Below are positions 33,897 through 42,810 of a stretch of DNA of 64,000 bases, in pieces. Under the pieces are notes generated by a model that worked only from the letters and a program-made list of their open reading frames with translations, did not search any database and had not been told where the DNA came from. Origin of the DNA: Tichowtungia aerotolerans (GTDB lineage: Bacteria; Verrucomicrobiota; Kiritimatiellia; Kiritimatiellales; Tichowtungiaceae); NCBI RefSeq assembly GCF_009905215.1, contig NZ_CP047593.1:3476900-3540899 (forward strand). The letters are read 5' to 3'. The first letter of the stretch is position 1, and each line of letters opens with the position of its first letter. Made by a program: the position numbers and the translations under genes.

Positions 33897-35441
33897 ATGA
33901 GCGCTGAAAAAAACCATTCCAAACCTGCCGCAAAAGAACTGTCCTCAGAAATCAGAGATGTTTTGATCTCGATCGGCCGGGGGTTGGGAACTGTCGGCGT
34001 TTACGGGCCGGATCATCCGTCCGTAGAACTGATCGTAGATCAGGCCCACGAAGCTCTGCAGGAAGCTTTAAAATCCGGCGACGTTGCCATCGGCTCATTC
34101 AACGGATCGTTAACCGTGGACGAAGAACCGGTGGAAGTACGCGATATCCCGGTGAAAACGCTGGAAAAACGTCTGGTCTCGATGAAGGTTTCCCATCTGG
34201 TGCTGCACTCCGGCCTGTCCAAAGACGAACTGAAGCAGCTCCTTTCGGCCCTTTGTGCCCCGTCCGGCGAAGCCATGAAAGAAACGCTGTCCAAAAGCGG
34301 TCTTCAGCACGTCGAAATGGAGGATGTCAAATACGTCACGCTTCGCGACGGGGAAAAAAAGACCGGGAAAGGCGGCGGAGCACTCGACGAGATCCCTCCG
34401 GCTCAGGTCAGTCAGATTGTGGCATTCCTAAAAGGACAGGCTTCATCTGACAATGCAAAGGAAAGCCTCAAAAAAGCAGTTTCAGATCCGGAAAAACTGG
34501 GACAAATGATTCTGGAAGCCGCCGCAATTCGTCAATCCGGCGTGGATGTTGGCAATGGAGAATCGCTGGCCGATATTGTGATCGGCTGCCTGCGCAGAAC
34601 TTATGACGGCCTCCGTAAAGAGCCGGAATTCAGAAATGTTCAAGGCAAGGCAAACCTGACTAAAGCAATGATGCTACTCGAAAAAACAGTACTGGATAAG
34701 ATCCACAAATCCCTCGGCGCAAAGCACCCGGAAATTGACCGCCGGATCATTAAAGCCATCCGCGAGATGGAGGAAGATCGTCAGTTTGAAATCATGACGG
34801 CGCACTATTCCTCGCAGAGCGAAAAGCTGAATACGGTTGAAAGCAAAATTATTGACGCCATCAAAACCTATGGCCGGGAAAAAGCAATCCAGCAATTTAA
34901 AGAGGCCGGCATTGCTCAAAAGGACTGGCAGCGACTGATGGTTCAGGCAGGAGAGCCTCCGGTTGAAACCGGATCCGGCCCTTCTTCCGGACTTCCCGGC
35001 ATGGACATGAGCGCTCTGGCGGTGGTGCTTGAAAAGCTGGAAGGCCTGATGCAGATCGAAACGCAGGATGCGAATCAGATGCGCACTCTCGTCAATGTGA
35101 CGAAAAACGGCCTGACCAATTATACAAACCGTATCGAAAGCCGTATTGAAGAACTGGAAGGCCAAATACAGCTTGATGAGTCTGTATCCCCAACCATTGA
35201 AGCCCATGCAGGACATCTCAGCCGGGAAGATCTGATGTTGGAAATATCAAACCTGACATTGGCTCTCGTGCAACCGCTTACTGTGGTTAATGCATCCCTC
35301 GAAGCTGCGAAGAAACATGCTCAAGACGACATTCAGCAGGAACTTCTGGACCTGGCTTACCTGAGCGGACAGCGCATGCAGTCTCTGGCCAAGCGAATGA
35401 TGATTCTGGTTGGATACCCTGCACTTGAAAGCATGAAATAA
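33897..35441 (+). CDS. hypothetical protein ending in a degenerate histidine-kinase dimerisation domain
   Basis: The 514-residue soluble protein starts with a helical and beta segment (GRGLGTVGVYGPDHPSVELI) seen at the front of some HD-GYP and sensor proteins. A long helical middle follows. The C-terminus (LMLEISNLTLALVQPLTVVN and 50 more residues) resembles the HisKA two-helix bundle. In a true kinase the first helix has His-Glu before the x-x-PL; here it reads Leu-Ala-Leu-Val, and no ATPase domain follows. It may be a scaffold or phosphotransfer partner that has lost its histidine. I do not recognise a named family. Confidence 0.6.
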   Translation: MSAEKNHSKPAAKELSSEIRDVLISIGRGLGTVGVYGPDHPSVELIVDQAHEALQEALKSGDVAIGSFNGSLTVDEEPVEVRDIPVKTLEKRLVSMKVSHLVLHSGLSKDELKQLLSALCAPSGEAMKETLSKSGLQHVEMEDVKYVTLRDGEKKTGKGGGALDEIPPAQVSQIVAFLKGQASSDNAKESLKKAVSDPEKLGQMILEAAAIRQSGVDVGNGESLADIVIGCLRRTYDGLRKEPEFRNVQGKANLTKAMMLLEKTVLDKIHKSLGAKHPEIDRRIIKAIREMEEDRQFEIMTAHYSSQSEKLNTVESKIIDAIKTYGREKAIQQFKEAGIAQKDWQRLMVQAGEPPVETGSGPSSGLPGMDMSALAVVLEKLEGLMQIETQDANQMRTLVNVTKNGLTNYTNRIESRIEELEGQIQLDESVSPTIEAHAGHLSREDLMLEISNLTLALVQPLTVVNASLEAAKKHAQDDIQQELLDLAYLSGQRMQSLAKRMMILVGYPALESMK

Positions 35442-36293
35442 TCAGGGATTATTCACCAGAGAAAATCCGCGTTCCAGCAATCGTTGAGCCCACTGGTTTC
35501 GCACTTCTTTTTGCTGACATCCCATCACCACCGCGATAATACGGATGCCGTCGCGTTTTGCGGTCGCCGTGAGTGAAAATCCACCCGCTCGAAAATAACC
35601 GGTCTTCAGCCCATCGCAACCTTCCATGGTATTCAGAAGCTTGTTGGAGCTGGTCATCCTAACCGGATTTTCCTGCCGGAAATCACGCATATACACGGAG
35701 GAGTATTTCAGCGTTTCCGGATGGGCTTTTAATAAAGCATCCGCCAGTCGCGCCATATCCAGCGCAGAGGAAACATCCGGTAACTGCCCAGGTTCCGGCG
35801 GCAGGCCATGCACGTTATGAAAGTACGTAGAGCGCAGCCCCAATTCCCGAGCCTTTGCAGTCATTCGTTCCGCATGAGCCTCCTTGCTGCCGGAAGCGGT
35901 ATACGCCAGAGCCGTAGCTGCATCATTCGCGGAATGAACCATCGTTGCATAAATGAGTTCTTCCAGTGGAAAAACCTCGCCCTCCTTGAGCCAAACCTGC
36001 CGTCCTCCGATCCGGGCAATGTCCCGGGTAACCGTCACCGGCTGATCCAGCCGCAGTTTGCCTGCATTGATATCATCGAGCACAATAAACAGGTTCATCA
36101 TCTTGGTCATGCTGGCCGGATAGGCTTCGGCTCCGGCATGATCTTCCCATAAGACCCTGCCGCTGCCGGACTCCATCACCACCGCACTGTAATACGGATC
36201 CCTCACACGCGAATCAAGAGCCCACGCAGACGCCCCCAAGAAAATGAACCACAACGAAAAGCCGACACCGAATATTTTTTTCATAACAGACAT
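35442..36293 (-). CDS. dacF: D-alanyl-D-alanine carboxypeptidase (peptidase S11)
   Basis: This 283-residue exported penicillin-binding protein trims the terminal D-Ala of peptidoglycan stem peptides. The three catalytic motifs are SMTKMM (SxxK), SANDAA (SxN) and CDGLKTGYF (KTG). It lacks the C-terminal beta domain and amphipathic anchor of PBP5, ending just after the fold. The signal peptide is near residues 4-25. Two ATGs (36293, 36284) are possible; the first is preferred because TACAAC lies eight bases upstream. Its stop codon abuts that of the convergent gene. Confidence 0.9.
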   Translation of the reverse strand: MSVMKKIFGVGFSLWFIFLGASAWALDSRVRDPYYSAVVMESGSGRVLWEDHAGAEAYPASMTKMMNLFIVLDDINAGKLRLDQPVTVTRDIARIGGRQVWLKEGEVFPLEELIYATMVHSANDAATALAYTASGSKEAHAERMTAKARELGLRSTYFHNVHGLPPEPGQLPDVSSALDMARLADALLKAHPETLKYSSVYMRDFRQENPVRMTSSNKLLNTMEGCDGLKTGYFRAGGFSLTATAKRDGIRIIAVVMGCQQKEVRNQWAQRLLERGFSLVNNP

Positions 36294-36301
36294 AAATAAA
36301 G

Positions 36302-36330
36302 GTTGTACCGAACCGCGCCGCAGAACAAAA
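36302..36330 (-). promoter_or_regulatory. candidate leaderless promoter of dacF
   Basis: TTTTGT, 17 bases, TACAAC, eight bases, ATG at 36293. No ribosome site is present. Confidence 0.35.
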
Positions 36331-36360
36331 GCTAAGGCATGATTTTTTACAGCCTGAGGC

Positions 36361-37113
36361 TCAATCCTGATGAAACAGAACCAGCCCGGATTCGCGCAGG
36401 CTCATAAAGTCATCGACTCCCTCTCGGGTTTTGCGTCCGATAATCATATGGTCCAGGACCGTGATTTCCATCATGTGTCCAGCCTCCACCAGCTTGCGGG
36501 TGACTTTAATATCCTGAGCCGACGGCGACGGATCGCCCGACGGATGGTTGTGCGCGAGAATCACGTGTGCCGCTGAATGCTGAACCGCCGGCTTAAAAAT
36601 TTCACGCGGATGAACCAGGCTTGAATTCAGCGTTCCTCTCGACACTTCGCACGGCGGGACCATTAAACGATTCTTAATATCCAGGAGCAGTACCCAGAAC
36701 ACTTCGCGATCCAGCCCTCGGGCGCGCTCGCGCAAAACAGCAGCAGCTTCTTCCGGCGATGCAATACGCGGGTTCTCACCGACGTTTTCCTGAACCAGCC
36801 TTCGCCCCATTTCGAGCGACGCTTTCAGAATTTTTGCTTTTTCCTTACCAACGCCGCGGATTTTCTGAAGCTCTGCTGCGGATGCCCGGGACAACGCGCT
36901 GAGCGATCCGTATTGAAGCAGAAGCATTTCCGCCAGTTCAACCACGTTGAGCCCGGCCACGCCGGTCCGGAGAATCAGCGCCAGCAAATCGCTCTCCGAA
37001 AGGTTTTCCGGACCGACCCGATCGAATTTCTCGCGCGGTTGCAGTGCCTTGGGCAAATCTTTCACCCGCACCCGATAGACTTCGATCCCCTCTCTGACGC
37101 ACTTTCCAATCAC
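36361..37113 (-). CDS. radC: RadC-family JAB-domain protein
   Basis: This 250-residue protein has an N-terminal helix-hairpin-helix region (LSALSRASAAELQKIRGVGK) and a C-terminal JAB metalloprotease-like domain with HNHPSGDPSPSAQD and the upstream Glu in the REIFKPAV region. The historic DNA-repair role is doubtful; the biochemical activity is not established. The frame opens at a GTG at 37113 encoding VIGK, and TATAAC stands seven bases before it, arguing for a leaderless GTG start. A later GTG near VRVKDLP is an alternative. The palindromic repeat straddles the first start codon. Confidence 0.88.
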   Translation of the reverse strand: MIGKCVREGIEVYRVRVKDLPKALQPREKFDRVGPENLSESDLLALILRTGVAGLNVVELAEMLLLQYGSLSALSRASAAELQKIRGVGKEKAKILKASLEMGRRLVQENVGENPRIASPEEAAAVLRERARGLDREVFWVLLLDIKNRLMVPPCEVSRGTLNSSLVHPREIFKPAVQHSAAHVILAHNHPSGDPSPSAQDIKVTRKLVEAGHMMEITVLDHMIIGRKTREGVDDFMSLRESGLVLFHQD

Positions 37114-37120
37114 TGAAAAA
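37103..37120. repeat. palindromic repeat copy straddling the radC start
   Basis: On the gene strand: TTTTTCA-GTGA-TTGGAAA, left arm lacking one C. The putative GTG start lies in the centre and TATAAC abuts the left arm. Confidence 0.6.
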
Positions 37121-37149
37121 GTTATAACAAATCATTATCAACTTGAAAA
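37121..37149 (-). promoter_or_regulatory. candidate leaderless promoter of radC
   Basis: TATAAC at 37121-37126, then seven bases to the GTG. The -35 at 17 bases (TTTTCA) is weak and the whole region is AT-rich. Confidence 0.5.
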
Positions 37150-37267
37150 TATTTATTCATCTCGCAGTTTTTATGAACCCGGAAGACCCAAACGGACGAA
37201 TTAAACAAATTCTCACTTAAAGCAATGTGGATTGTGCGATAGTCTTTTTAAACGGAAGGTACATACT

Positions 37268-38020
37268 ATGAATACACGAATTGCAATTGTGACGGGAGCC
37301 ACCTCCGGCATCGGAGAAGCCACTGTCCGAAAACTGATTGAAGTCGGCATGCAGGTGGTTGGAAACGGACGTACGCGTGAAAAACTCGCCACCCTCGAGA
37401 AAGAGCTGGGAAGCAACTTCTGCGGCGTAGCCGGTGATGCCGGCGATGAAAAAGTGATTGACCAGCTGTTTGCGGAAGCGCAGGAACATTTTGGCGGCGA
37501 AGCCAATCTGGTTGTCATCAATGCGGGCCGAGGGCTCGGTGGATCAGTTACCACTTCTGACCAGTCCCAGCTAGACGACCTTTTGAACGTTAATGTTAAA
37601 GGAGCAGCGCTGCTGATGCAGAAAGCCGCCCTGAAAATGGTGAAACAACAGGAAAAAGGCTTTCCAAAGTCGGCGGCAGACATCGTCATTATCGGATCCG
37701 TAGTCGGTCGCCACATCTCACCTTTCAGCGCGGTATATGGCGCGTCTAAGTTTGCAGTCCATGCCCTGGCAGAAGGATTGCGCCGCGAAGTCGGCCCGAA
37801 AGGTGTCCGCGTATCACTGGTCCAGCCGGGCATCGTCATCAGTGGATTTCAGGACGTGGCAGGCTACAGCGATGAATTAGTGCAGGGGTTTCATGACAAA
37901 TTCGGCCCGTTGCCGACTGCCGCGGATATTGCAGATGCAATCTGCCATGTGACCACACTGCCGCCTCACATTAACATCAGCGACATTGTTGTCCGACCAA
38001 CACGACAGGAATATCCGTAA
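37268..38020 (+). CDS. short-chain dehydrogenase/reductase (SDR)
   Basis: This 250-residue classical SDR has the NAD(P)-binding TGATSGIGEATV at the N-terminus, NAGRG, the catalytic Ser in IIGSVVG and YGASKFAVHALAEGLR with the Tyr-x3-Lys pair. It resembles the YdfG group that reduces small 3-hydroxy or 3-oxo acids, but the substrate is not readable. Start 37268 follows GGAAGG and matches the family start; the extra 12 codons upstream are not conserved-looking. Confidence 0.92.
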   Translation: MNTRIAIVTGATSGIGEATVRKLIEVGMQVVGNGRTREKLATLEKELGSNFCGVAGDAGDEKVIDQLFAEAQEHFGGEANLVVINAGRGLGGSVTTSDQSQLDDLLNVNVKGAALLMQKAALKMVKQQEKGFPKSAADIVIIGSVVGRHISPFSAVYGASKFAVHALAEGLRREVGPKGVRVSLVQPGIVISGFQDVAGYSDELVQGFHDKFGPLPTAADIADAICHVTTLPPHINISDIVVRPTRQEYP

Positions 38021-38041
38021 AAACGTTCTGGCAGGTTCCGG

Positions 38042-39328
38042 TCAGCGCCTGCGGCGGGACGGAACCGAGAGCGTTCCATTAAAAAACTCAATAATATGCC
38101 CTTTTTCGACCAGCCATCGAATGGGGTTGAGAATTTCATGAGCTCTCTCTGAATCTTTTTCCGCACCGGGACGCAGTCCTTCCACCAGCTGCAACCGGGT
38201 TGAACCGGGATGATCAGCCAGAAACTCGAGAATAGCCCGGATTGTATCCACTGCCGCTTCCGGCGCGATGGGATCCGGCTTCACCGCGGTAATAAAATTA
38301 ATGTTTTTCCCCGCCTTAAACGTATAGAGGTGAAGGTGCCGGAATGCCGCGCGCATGGCAAATGCGAGCGAAATCGGGAAACGGCTTTCCTGCTGCCAGG
38401 CTTCGCGCACCATCCGGATCAGATTGTAGTCTTTAATTCTGCGGGCGAGAGAGGATGGCAACACCGCGCGGGTCACTTCCTCAATCTCAGCTTCGGCGAT
38501 ATGGGTTTTCACATACTCTTCAGCCTGCAGCAGTGAAAACTCTTTGCCGCCGTCTTTGAGGCGGTAAACCGTTTTTTTAGAAGCGTCCTGCTTCCACTGC
38601 TCGATCAACTCTTCGTCGCGAACCGTCTGTACTTTTTCCTTAAAGCGCTCAAACGGCATCCCGGCATAACTGGTGCGGTGGATTTCTGCCAGACGATCGG
38701 TATAGCTGTGATGATTCGGCGGCCCGATCAGAATGTCGTCAATTTTTCCAATCATTGGAAAAACTCCGGACGGCGTTTCAACTTCGATCTCCTCAATCTC
38801 GAAAAAATCCTCCAGATGATTGTCCAGCAGCTGCCGCAACAGCACATCGCGATCGGTTGCAACCATTTTGGAGCGTTTCCCCTGATACAGCTTGAAGTCT
38901 TCAGCACCCGGCTCGACTTCCAGCTTCACCAAATGGCCGCGCGGGTCGGACAGGAAAATATGCGCAAGATCAATCAACGGATAGGCACGTTTGGAGTGAT
39001 GAATCTGGCGGACCAGCGACGATAATCGTTTCTGTTCCGGCAGGAACTTAATCGTCACCGGAAGGTCCACTTTGGCCGACCGAGGGCGAACCTCCCGAGG
39101 CTTCCTGTCATGATGGGATGGAGGTCGCCGACCGGAACGCGGAGAGCTGTCTCGGCGCTCCCGGCGCTCGCCACCGCGACGCGGCGGGCGGCCCGAGCGC
39201 TCCTCAACGGCATGATAGTGGTTTTCACCCGGCTTTTTCTTTGCCCATTGGGGCACGAAGTTAAGATCGAGGAGAATATCCTCGTCAGGCCGGCCGGCAT
39301 TTGTCCTCGTTGTACTGTGTTCAGACAT
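38042..39328 (-). CDS. conserved-looking hypothetical protein with Arg-rich disordered N-terminus
   Basis: The 428 residues begin with about 90 of low-complexity Arg/Ser/Pro/Glu sequence (ERSGRPPRRGGERRERR) that looks disordered and could bind nucleic acid. The remainder is a folded, mostly helical region (SSLVRQIHHSKRAYPLIDLA, DVLLRQLLDNHLEDFFEIEE) with a C-terminal stretch resembling a winged helix (LEFLADHPGSTRLQLVEGLR, WLVEKGHIIEFFNGTL). I do not recognise the family. RNA or DNA binding is only an inference. It is divergent from another unknown gene at 39406, sharing a 77-base promoter space. Confidence 0.75.
   Translation of the reverse strand: MSEHSTTRTNAGRPDEDILLDLNFVPQWAKKKPGENHYHAVEERSGRPPRRGGERRERRDSSPRSGRRPPSHHDRKPREVRPRSAKVDLPVTIKFLPEQKRLSSLVRQIHHSKRAYPLIDLAHIFLSDPRGHLVKLEVEPGAEDFKLYQGKRSKMVATDRDVLLRQLLDNHLEDFFEIEEIEVETPSGVFPMIGKIDDILIGPPNHHSYTDRLAEIHRTSYAGMPFERFKEKVQTVRDEELIEQWKQDASKKTVYRLKDGGKEFSLLQAEEYVKTHIAEAEIEEVTRAVLPSSLARRIKDYNLIRMVREAWQQESRFPISLAFAMRAAFRHLHLYTFKAGKNINFITAVKPDPIAPEAAVDTIRAILEFLADHPGSTRLQLVEGLRPGAEKDSERAHEILNPIRWLVEKGHIIEFFNGTLSVPSRRRR
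38743..38763. repeat. palindromic repeat copy inside the Arg-rich protein gene (exact)
   Basis: TTTTTCCAA-TCA-TTGGAAAAA, nine-base perfect arms; encodes FPMIGK on the coding strand, a third reading frame compared with topB. Confidence 0.9.
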
Positions 39329-39365
39329 GGCAAAACCTTTTGCTTTCAGACTCCATTAGTATACG

Positions 39366-39385
39366 CTTTCCAAGGTTTGGAAAAG
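39366..39385. repeat. palindromic repeat copy in the divergent 38042/39406 promoter space (exact)
   Basis: CTTTCCAA-GGT-TTGGAAAAG. On the minus strand TATACT lies five bases beyond its right arm, so the repeat would occupy the -35 and spacer of the leftward promoter. Confidence 0.88.
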
Positions 39386-39405
39386 TAAAAACCTGTCAGA
39401 GGACT

Positions 39406-41118
39406 ATGAATACACAAGAAATCAACGATAATCTGGAAAAATACTCATCGGCAATCACTCTGTCGGACATGGAAATTTTTGTATTTCCGGAACTTCTGTA
39501 CGCTCTGGTGCTGGCCAACATCATGAGCCCGCGGGTCTGGGTATGGCGCGATGACCCCTGGTTTGAAAAAATTGATAAAATGTCACCCAGCAAAAAAGTC
39601 AACCGGCTCAAGCAGTACATCATCGACCACTACGAATTTAATCTCGACCTGGACACGTGGGGTTTGACGGATCAGCAGACGGAACTCAAACGTTTTGCCC
39701 CGTTCATGAACCGGGAAACCATCAGCGGCTCCAACGCCCTGTTCGGCTACGAGGGAGACAAACATTACTTCGATCTGGATATCCGCCGCCATTTCGGACT
39801 CGAAAAATACAACGATACCATCATTCCTTACTGGAAGACTGAAACGGTCGAAGCCATGGATGCATTCTGCCGCAAAGAAAATTACCGGCTCGGCGCCGGA
39901 GAATGCGTCTCTCTCTCAACCCTCTACGCAGCCGCACTTTTTATTATCTGCAAGATACCGCTCGAAGACATCTTTCTGATGGCCACTCCGCTCCACTCTC
40001 AGAATTTCATTGCCTACAACGGCGGCTTCCTGACCAACAACCGGCGCATTGTAACCAAAAACATGTGGTTCAACGGAACCGAGCTGACCGACAAGGCTCA
40101 GCGCGCGCTGCGCAATGAGCAGATTACCATGGTCATGAACAACACCGGTATCGTGCACAGCGTTTATGATGAAATGAGCATGAATGCCGATGAATACGAG
40201 CGATTCAAACAACAGGTCGGCGACTATCTCACCTCGCCGATCACATTTGAAATTCTCGCCAACTTCCTCCGCCAGCACTCGCGATACCAGACCTGTTTCC
40301 AGATTTGTCGCGACTGCCACGGCAAAAAGCAGTGGATTCCCGCAGAGCGCGCCTATGCATATGAACACGCCGGACCGTATAAAGTAAGCGATAACACCCG
40401 TGACAAACTGCTCGCCGACATCGACTGCGACGAGTTCTACTGCGAACCGATGAGCGACCGCATCTGCCTCAATCGCCTCGAAGAGTTCTTTCACAACAAC
40501 CCGATCGAGCATTACGACAGCCAAAGCATGATGGAACTCGGCAAAAAACTCGAATGCACCAGCGAGCATAAAAATGAAATGCTCTGCGCCCTGGCCGGAT
40601 TTGTTCATCTGGATCCTGAATTTCCAGACTCCGGAAATAAAATTTCCAAACCTTGGAAAAAGCTGGAACTGACACCGCAAATGGACCGCGAGGAAATGAT
40701 TGCGTACGTGGAATCAATGCGTTCCGAAAACCCATCAGCCGATCTGTCGTTCTATGCCCTGCGCGACATGAGCCGCTGCGAATGGACCCCATTCCTCAAA
40801 GCCGCCACCGAACGCAATCCAGTCTGCATCGAGGAAACTAAAGAAATCAGCGACGAGGAACTTTTCCAAATCCTGGAAAAAATGGAAACCCAATCCATCT
40901 ATGACGAGTCCCGCATTGCCCAGCCGGACGAAGTTTGGAACTTCCAAACCGGGGACGGTCTCGAAAAGGCCATTCTGCTTTCCAACGTTTGGAAAAACCG
41001 GCATCCGGACGAAGACGTTCAACTGGAGATTCAGCCCGACCGGGTCAAGTTTTCCTCCGCCGATCGAACCATTATGTTTGAATCCTCAAAGGGTCTGACA
41101 AAAAATATAACCCTTTAG
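39406..41118 (+). CDS. hypothetical protein with transglutaminase-like core, rich in embedded palindromic repeats
   Basis: This 570-residue soluble protein has a segment LGAGECVSLSTLYAAALFII with TPLHSQNFIAYNGGFLTNN some 35 residues later. This resembles the Cys-helix and His strand of transglutaminase-like folds, though the third catalytic residue is not clear. A C-x2-C motif (CRDCHGKKQW) is near residue 306. The C-terminal quarter (from about residue 405) carries five palindromic repeats and low-conservation linkers. GAGGA precedes the ATG. I know no named family. Divergent from the Arg-rich protein gene. Confidence 0.7.
   Translation: MNTQEINDNLEKYSSAITLSDMEIFVFPELLYALVLANIMSPRVWVWRDDPWFEKIDKMSPSKKVNRLKQYIIDHYEFNLDLDTWGLTDQQTELKRFAPFMNRETISGSNALFGYEGDKHYFDLDIRRHFGLEKYNDTIIPYWKTETVEAMDAFCRKENYRLGAGECVSLSTLYAAALFIICKIPLEDIFLMATPLHSQNFIAYNGGFLTNNRRIVTKNMWFNGTELTDKAQRALRNEQITMVMNNTGIVHSVYDEMSMNADEYERFKQQVGDYLTSPITFEILANFLRQHSRYQTCFQICRDCHGKKQWIPAERAYAYEHAGPYKVSDNTRDKLLADIDCDEFYCEPMSDRICLNRLEEFFHNNPIEHYDSQSMMELGKKLECTSEHKNEMLCALAGFVHLDPEFPDSGNKISKPWKKLELTPQMDREEMIAYVESMRSENPSADLSFYALRDMSRCEWTPFLKAATERNPVCIEETKEISDEELFQILEKMETQSIYDESRIAQPDEVWNFQTGDGLEKAILLSNVWKNRHPDEDVQLEIQPDRVKFSSADRTIMFESSKGLTKNITL
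40621..40637. repeat. palindromic repeat copy inside 39406 gene
   Basis: TTTCCA-GACTC-CGGAAA, one mismatch; read as FPDSGN. Confidence 0.55.
40643..40660. repeat. palindromic repeat copy inside 39406 gene (exact)
   Basis: TTTCCAA-ACC-TTGGAAA; read as SKPWK, only five bases after the previous copy. Confidence 0.85.
40861..40881. repeat. palindromic repeat copy inside 39406 gene
   Basis: TTTTCCA-AATCC-TGGAAAA; read as FQILEK. Confidence 0.75.
40933..40949. repeat. reverse-polarity palindrome inside 39406 gene
   Basis: GTTTGGAACTTCCAAAC: the arms appear in the opposite order (TTGGAA first) with a one-base centre; read as WNFQT. Confidence 0.6.
40978..40997. repeat. palindromic repeat copy inside 39406 gene (exact)
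   Basis: CTTTCCAA-CGT-TTGGAAAAA; read as SNVWK. Confidence 0.85.
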
Positions 41119-41161
41119 GGGTTGCGATCTTTACTCAAACCGGGATGATACCCGGCTTTCG

Positions 41162-41198
41162 GAAGGGCCTGAACGGGTTTCAGGCCCTTCTTTTTTTT
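41162..41198 (+). terminator. intrinsic terminator after the 39406 gene
   Basis: GAAGGGCCTGAA and TTCAGGCCCTTC pair around a short loop, followed by eight T's. It does not contain the palindromic repeat. Confidence 0.93.
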
Positions 41199-41218
41199 AT
41201 TTTGAGCGGGGATTTTTT

Positions 41219-42763
41219 ATGTTGGATTTTTTTCAGAAGAAACACGGAACATTCAAAAATGATATCCTTTCGGGCATCACGGTCGCGCTGGCCCTTGTGC
41301 CGGAAGCAGTCGCTTTCTCTTTTGTGGCCGGGGTTGAACCGCAGGTCGGGCTTTTCTCGGCATTTATGGTCGGACTGATCGCCGCCGTTTGCGGCGGACG
41401 TCCCGGAATGATCTCCGGCGCAACCGGCGCAGTTGCGGTGGTTATCGCTCCGCTGGTAGCCAGCCATGGCGTGGAATACCTTTTTGCAGCAATTATTATG
41501 GCCGGAATCATTCAGGTGGCTGTCGGACTTCTGCACTGGGGAAAATTCATTCGGCTGGTGCCCCACTCGGTCATGCTCGGGTTTGTGAACGGCCTTGCAA
41601 TCATCATTTTCCTCTCGCAATTTGAAGCCTTTAAAACGGAAACCGCCGACGGCCACCATATATGGATCACGGGAATGCCGTTATTTACGGTACTGGGGCT
41701 GATCGCCCTGACAATGGCGGTAATTCATTTTCTTCCCAAACTCACAAAAGCCGTTCCGGCAGCGCTGGCCGCAATTGTTATATGCACACTCGCTGCAATG
41801 GGACTGGATCGTGTCGGGCTTCACACCCCGACCGTTGCGGAAATGGCCGGCGGATCAATTGCCGGCGGATTCCCTCCGCTCCATATCCCCAACATCCCGC
41901 TGGATTTCAAAACCCTGAAACTTCTTCTTTCGTTTGCTGCACCTGTTGCTGCAGTTGGGCTGATTGAATCCTTAATGACCCTGACCCTGATTGATGAAAT
42001 CACCGGAACCCGCGGACGCGGCAACCGGGAGTGCATCGGACAGGGCTCCGCAAATATCCTGAGCGGACTGTTCGGAGGAATGGGAGGCTGTGCAATGATT
42101 GGACAGTCCATGATCAATATCAGCTCCGGCGGACGCGGACGCACCTCCGGCATCACCGGAGCGGTCGGCCTGCTGATGTTTGTTCTGTTCGGTTCCAGTC
42201 TGATTGGTCAAATCCCGACTGCGGCATTAACCGGCGTTATGTTTATGGTTGTGATAGGAACCTTTGAATGGACTACGTTTCGTATTCTGCACAAGATTCC
42301 AAAAGCGGATACGTTGGTTATCCTTGCCGTATCGATTATCACCGTTTTCACAAACCTGGCTGTCGCTGTCGCCATTGGGATCATTATCAGCGCACTGGTC
42401 TTCGCGTGGAAAAAAGGAAAAAAAATCGACTGCGACACGTACATTGACGAACACAGCACCAAGGTTTACAAACTCAATGGAGCATTATTCTTCGGCTCCG
42501 TACACAGCTTCAACCAGCTGTTTACACCGGAAGATGATCCATCTGAAGTCGTCATCGACTTTATGCGCTCTCGAGTATACGACCACTCCGCACTCGAGGC
42601 GGTTCACAAACTGACTGAAAAATATGCCTCCAGCGGAAAAAACCTGCATCTGCTCAATCTGAGTAAAGAATGCCGGGACTTGCTTGGAAGAGCAGATGGA
42701 GTTGTTGAGGTCAGCGTGATTGAAGATCTGGATTGGCATCTTGCGGTCGATCAGCTGGCCTGA
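41219..42763 (+). CDS. SulP-family anion transporter with STAS domain
   Basis: This 514-residue transporter has a membrane domain of 10-14 helices, starting with [20 protein letters not shown] (the sulfate-transporter signature region). A cytoplasmic STAS domain follows at the C-terminus ([38 protein letters not shown]). Members move sulfate, bicarbonate or dicarboxylates, and the substrate is not readable. The gene follows a strong terminator, so its promoter must lie in the 20 bases between or inside the terminator region, or it relies on readthrough. Confidence 0.93.
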   Translation: MLDFFQKKHGTFKNDILSGITVALALVPEAVAFSFVAGVEPQVGLFSAFMVGLIAAVCGGRPGMISGATGAVAVVIAPLVASHGVEYLFAAIIMAGIIQVAVGLLHWGKFIRLVPHSVMLGFVNGLAIIIFLSQFEAFKTETADGHHIWITGMPLFTVLGLIALTMAVIHFLPKLTKAVPAALAAIVICTLAAMGLDRVGLHTPTVAEMAGGSIAGGFPPLHIPNIPLDFKTLKLLLSFAAPVAAVGLIESLMTLTLIDEITGTRGRGNRECIGQGSANILSGLFGGMGGCAMIGQSMINISSGGRGRTSGITGAVGLLMFVLFGSSLIGQIPTAALTGVMFMVVIGTFEWTTFRILHKIPKADTLVILAVSIITVFTNLAVAVAIGIIISALVFAWKKGKKIDCDTYIDEHSTKVYKLNGALFFGSVHSFNQLFTPEDDPSEVVIDFMRSRVYDHSALEAVHKLTEKYASSGKNLHLLNLSKECRDLLGRADGVVEVSVIEDLDWHLAVDQLA

Positions 42764-42810
42764 TTGTAAAAGCAGCACAGCGTCCGCACTGGTGTCCGGA
42801 CAGAGAGGAC

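Noticed and set aside
35437-35453. AATAATC-AGG-GATTATT as a terminator between convergent genes
   Set aside because: It is simply the two opposing stop codons and adjacent A/T bases; the stem is short and AT-only.
35958-35970. TTCCAGTGGAA in dacF as a repeat copy
   Set aside because: Lacks the central spacer and the full arms; short enough to be chance.
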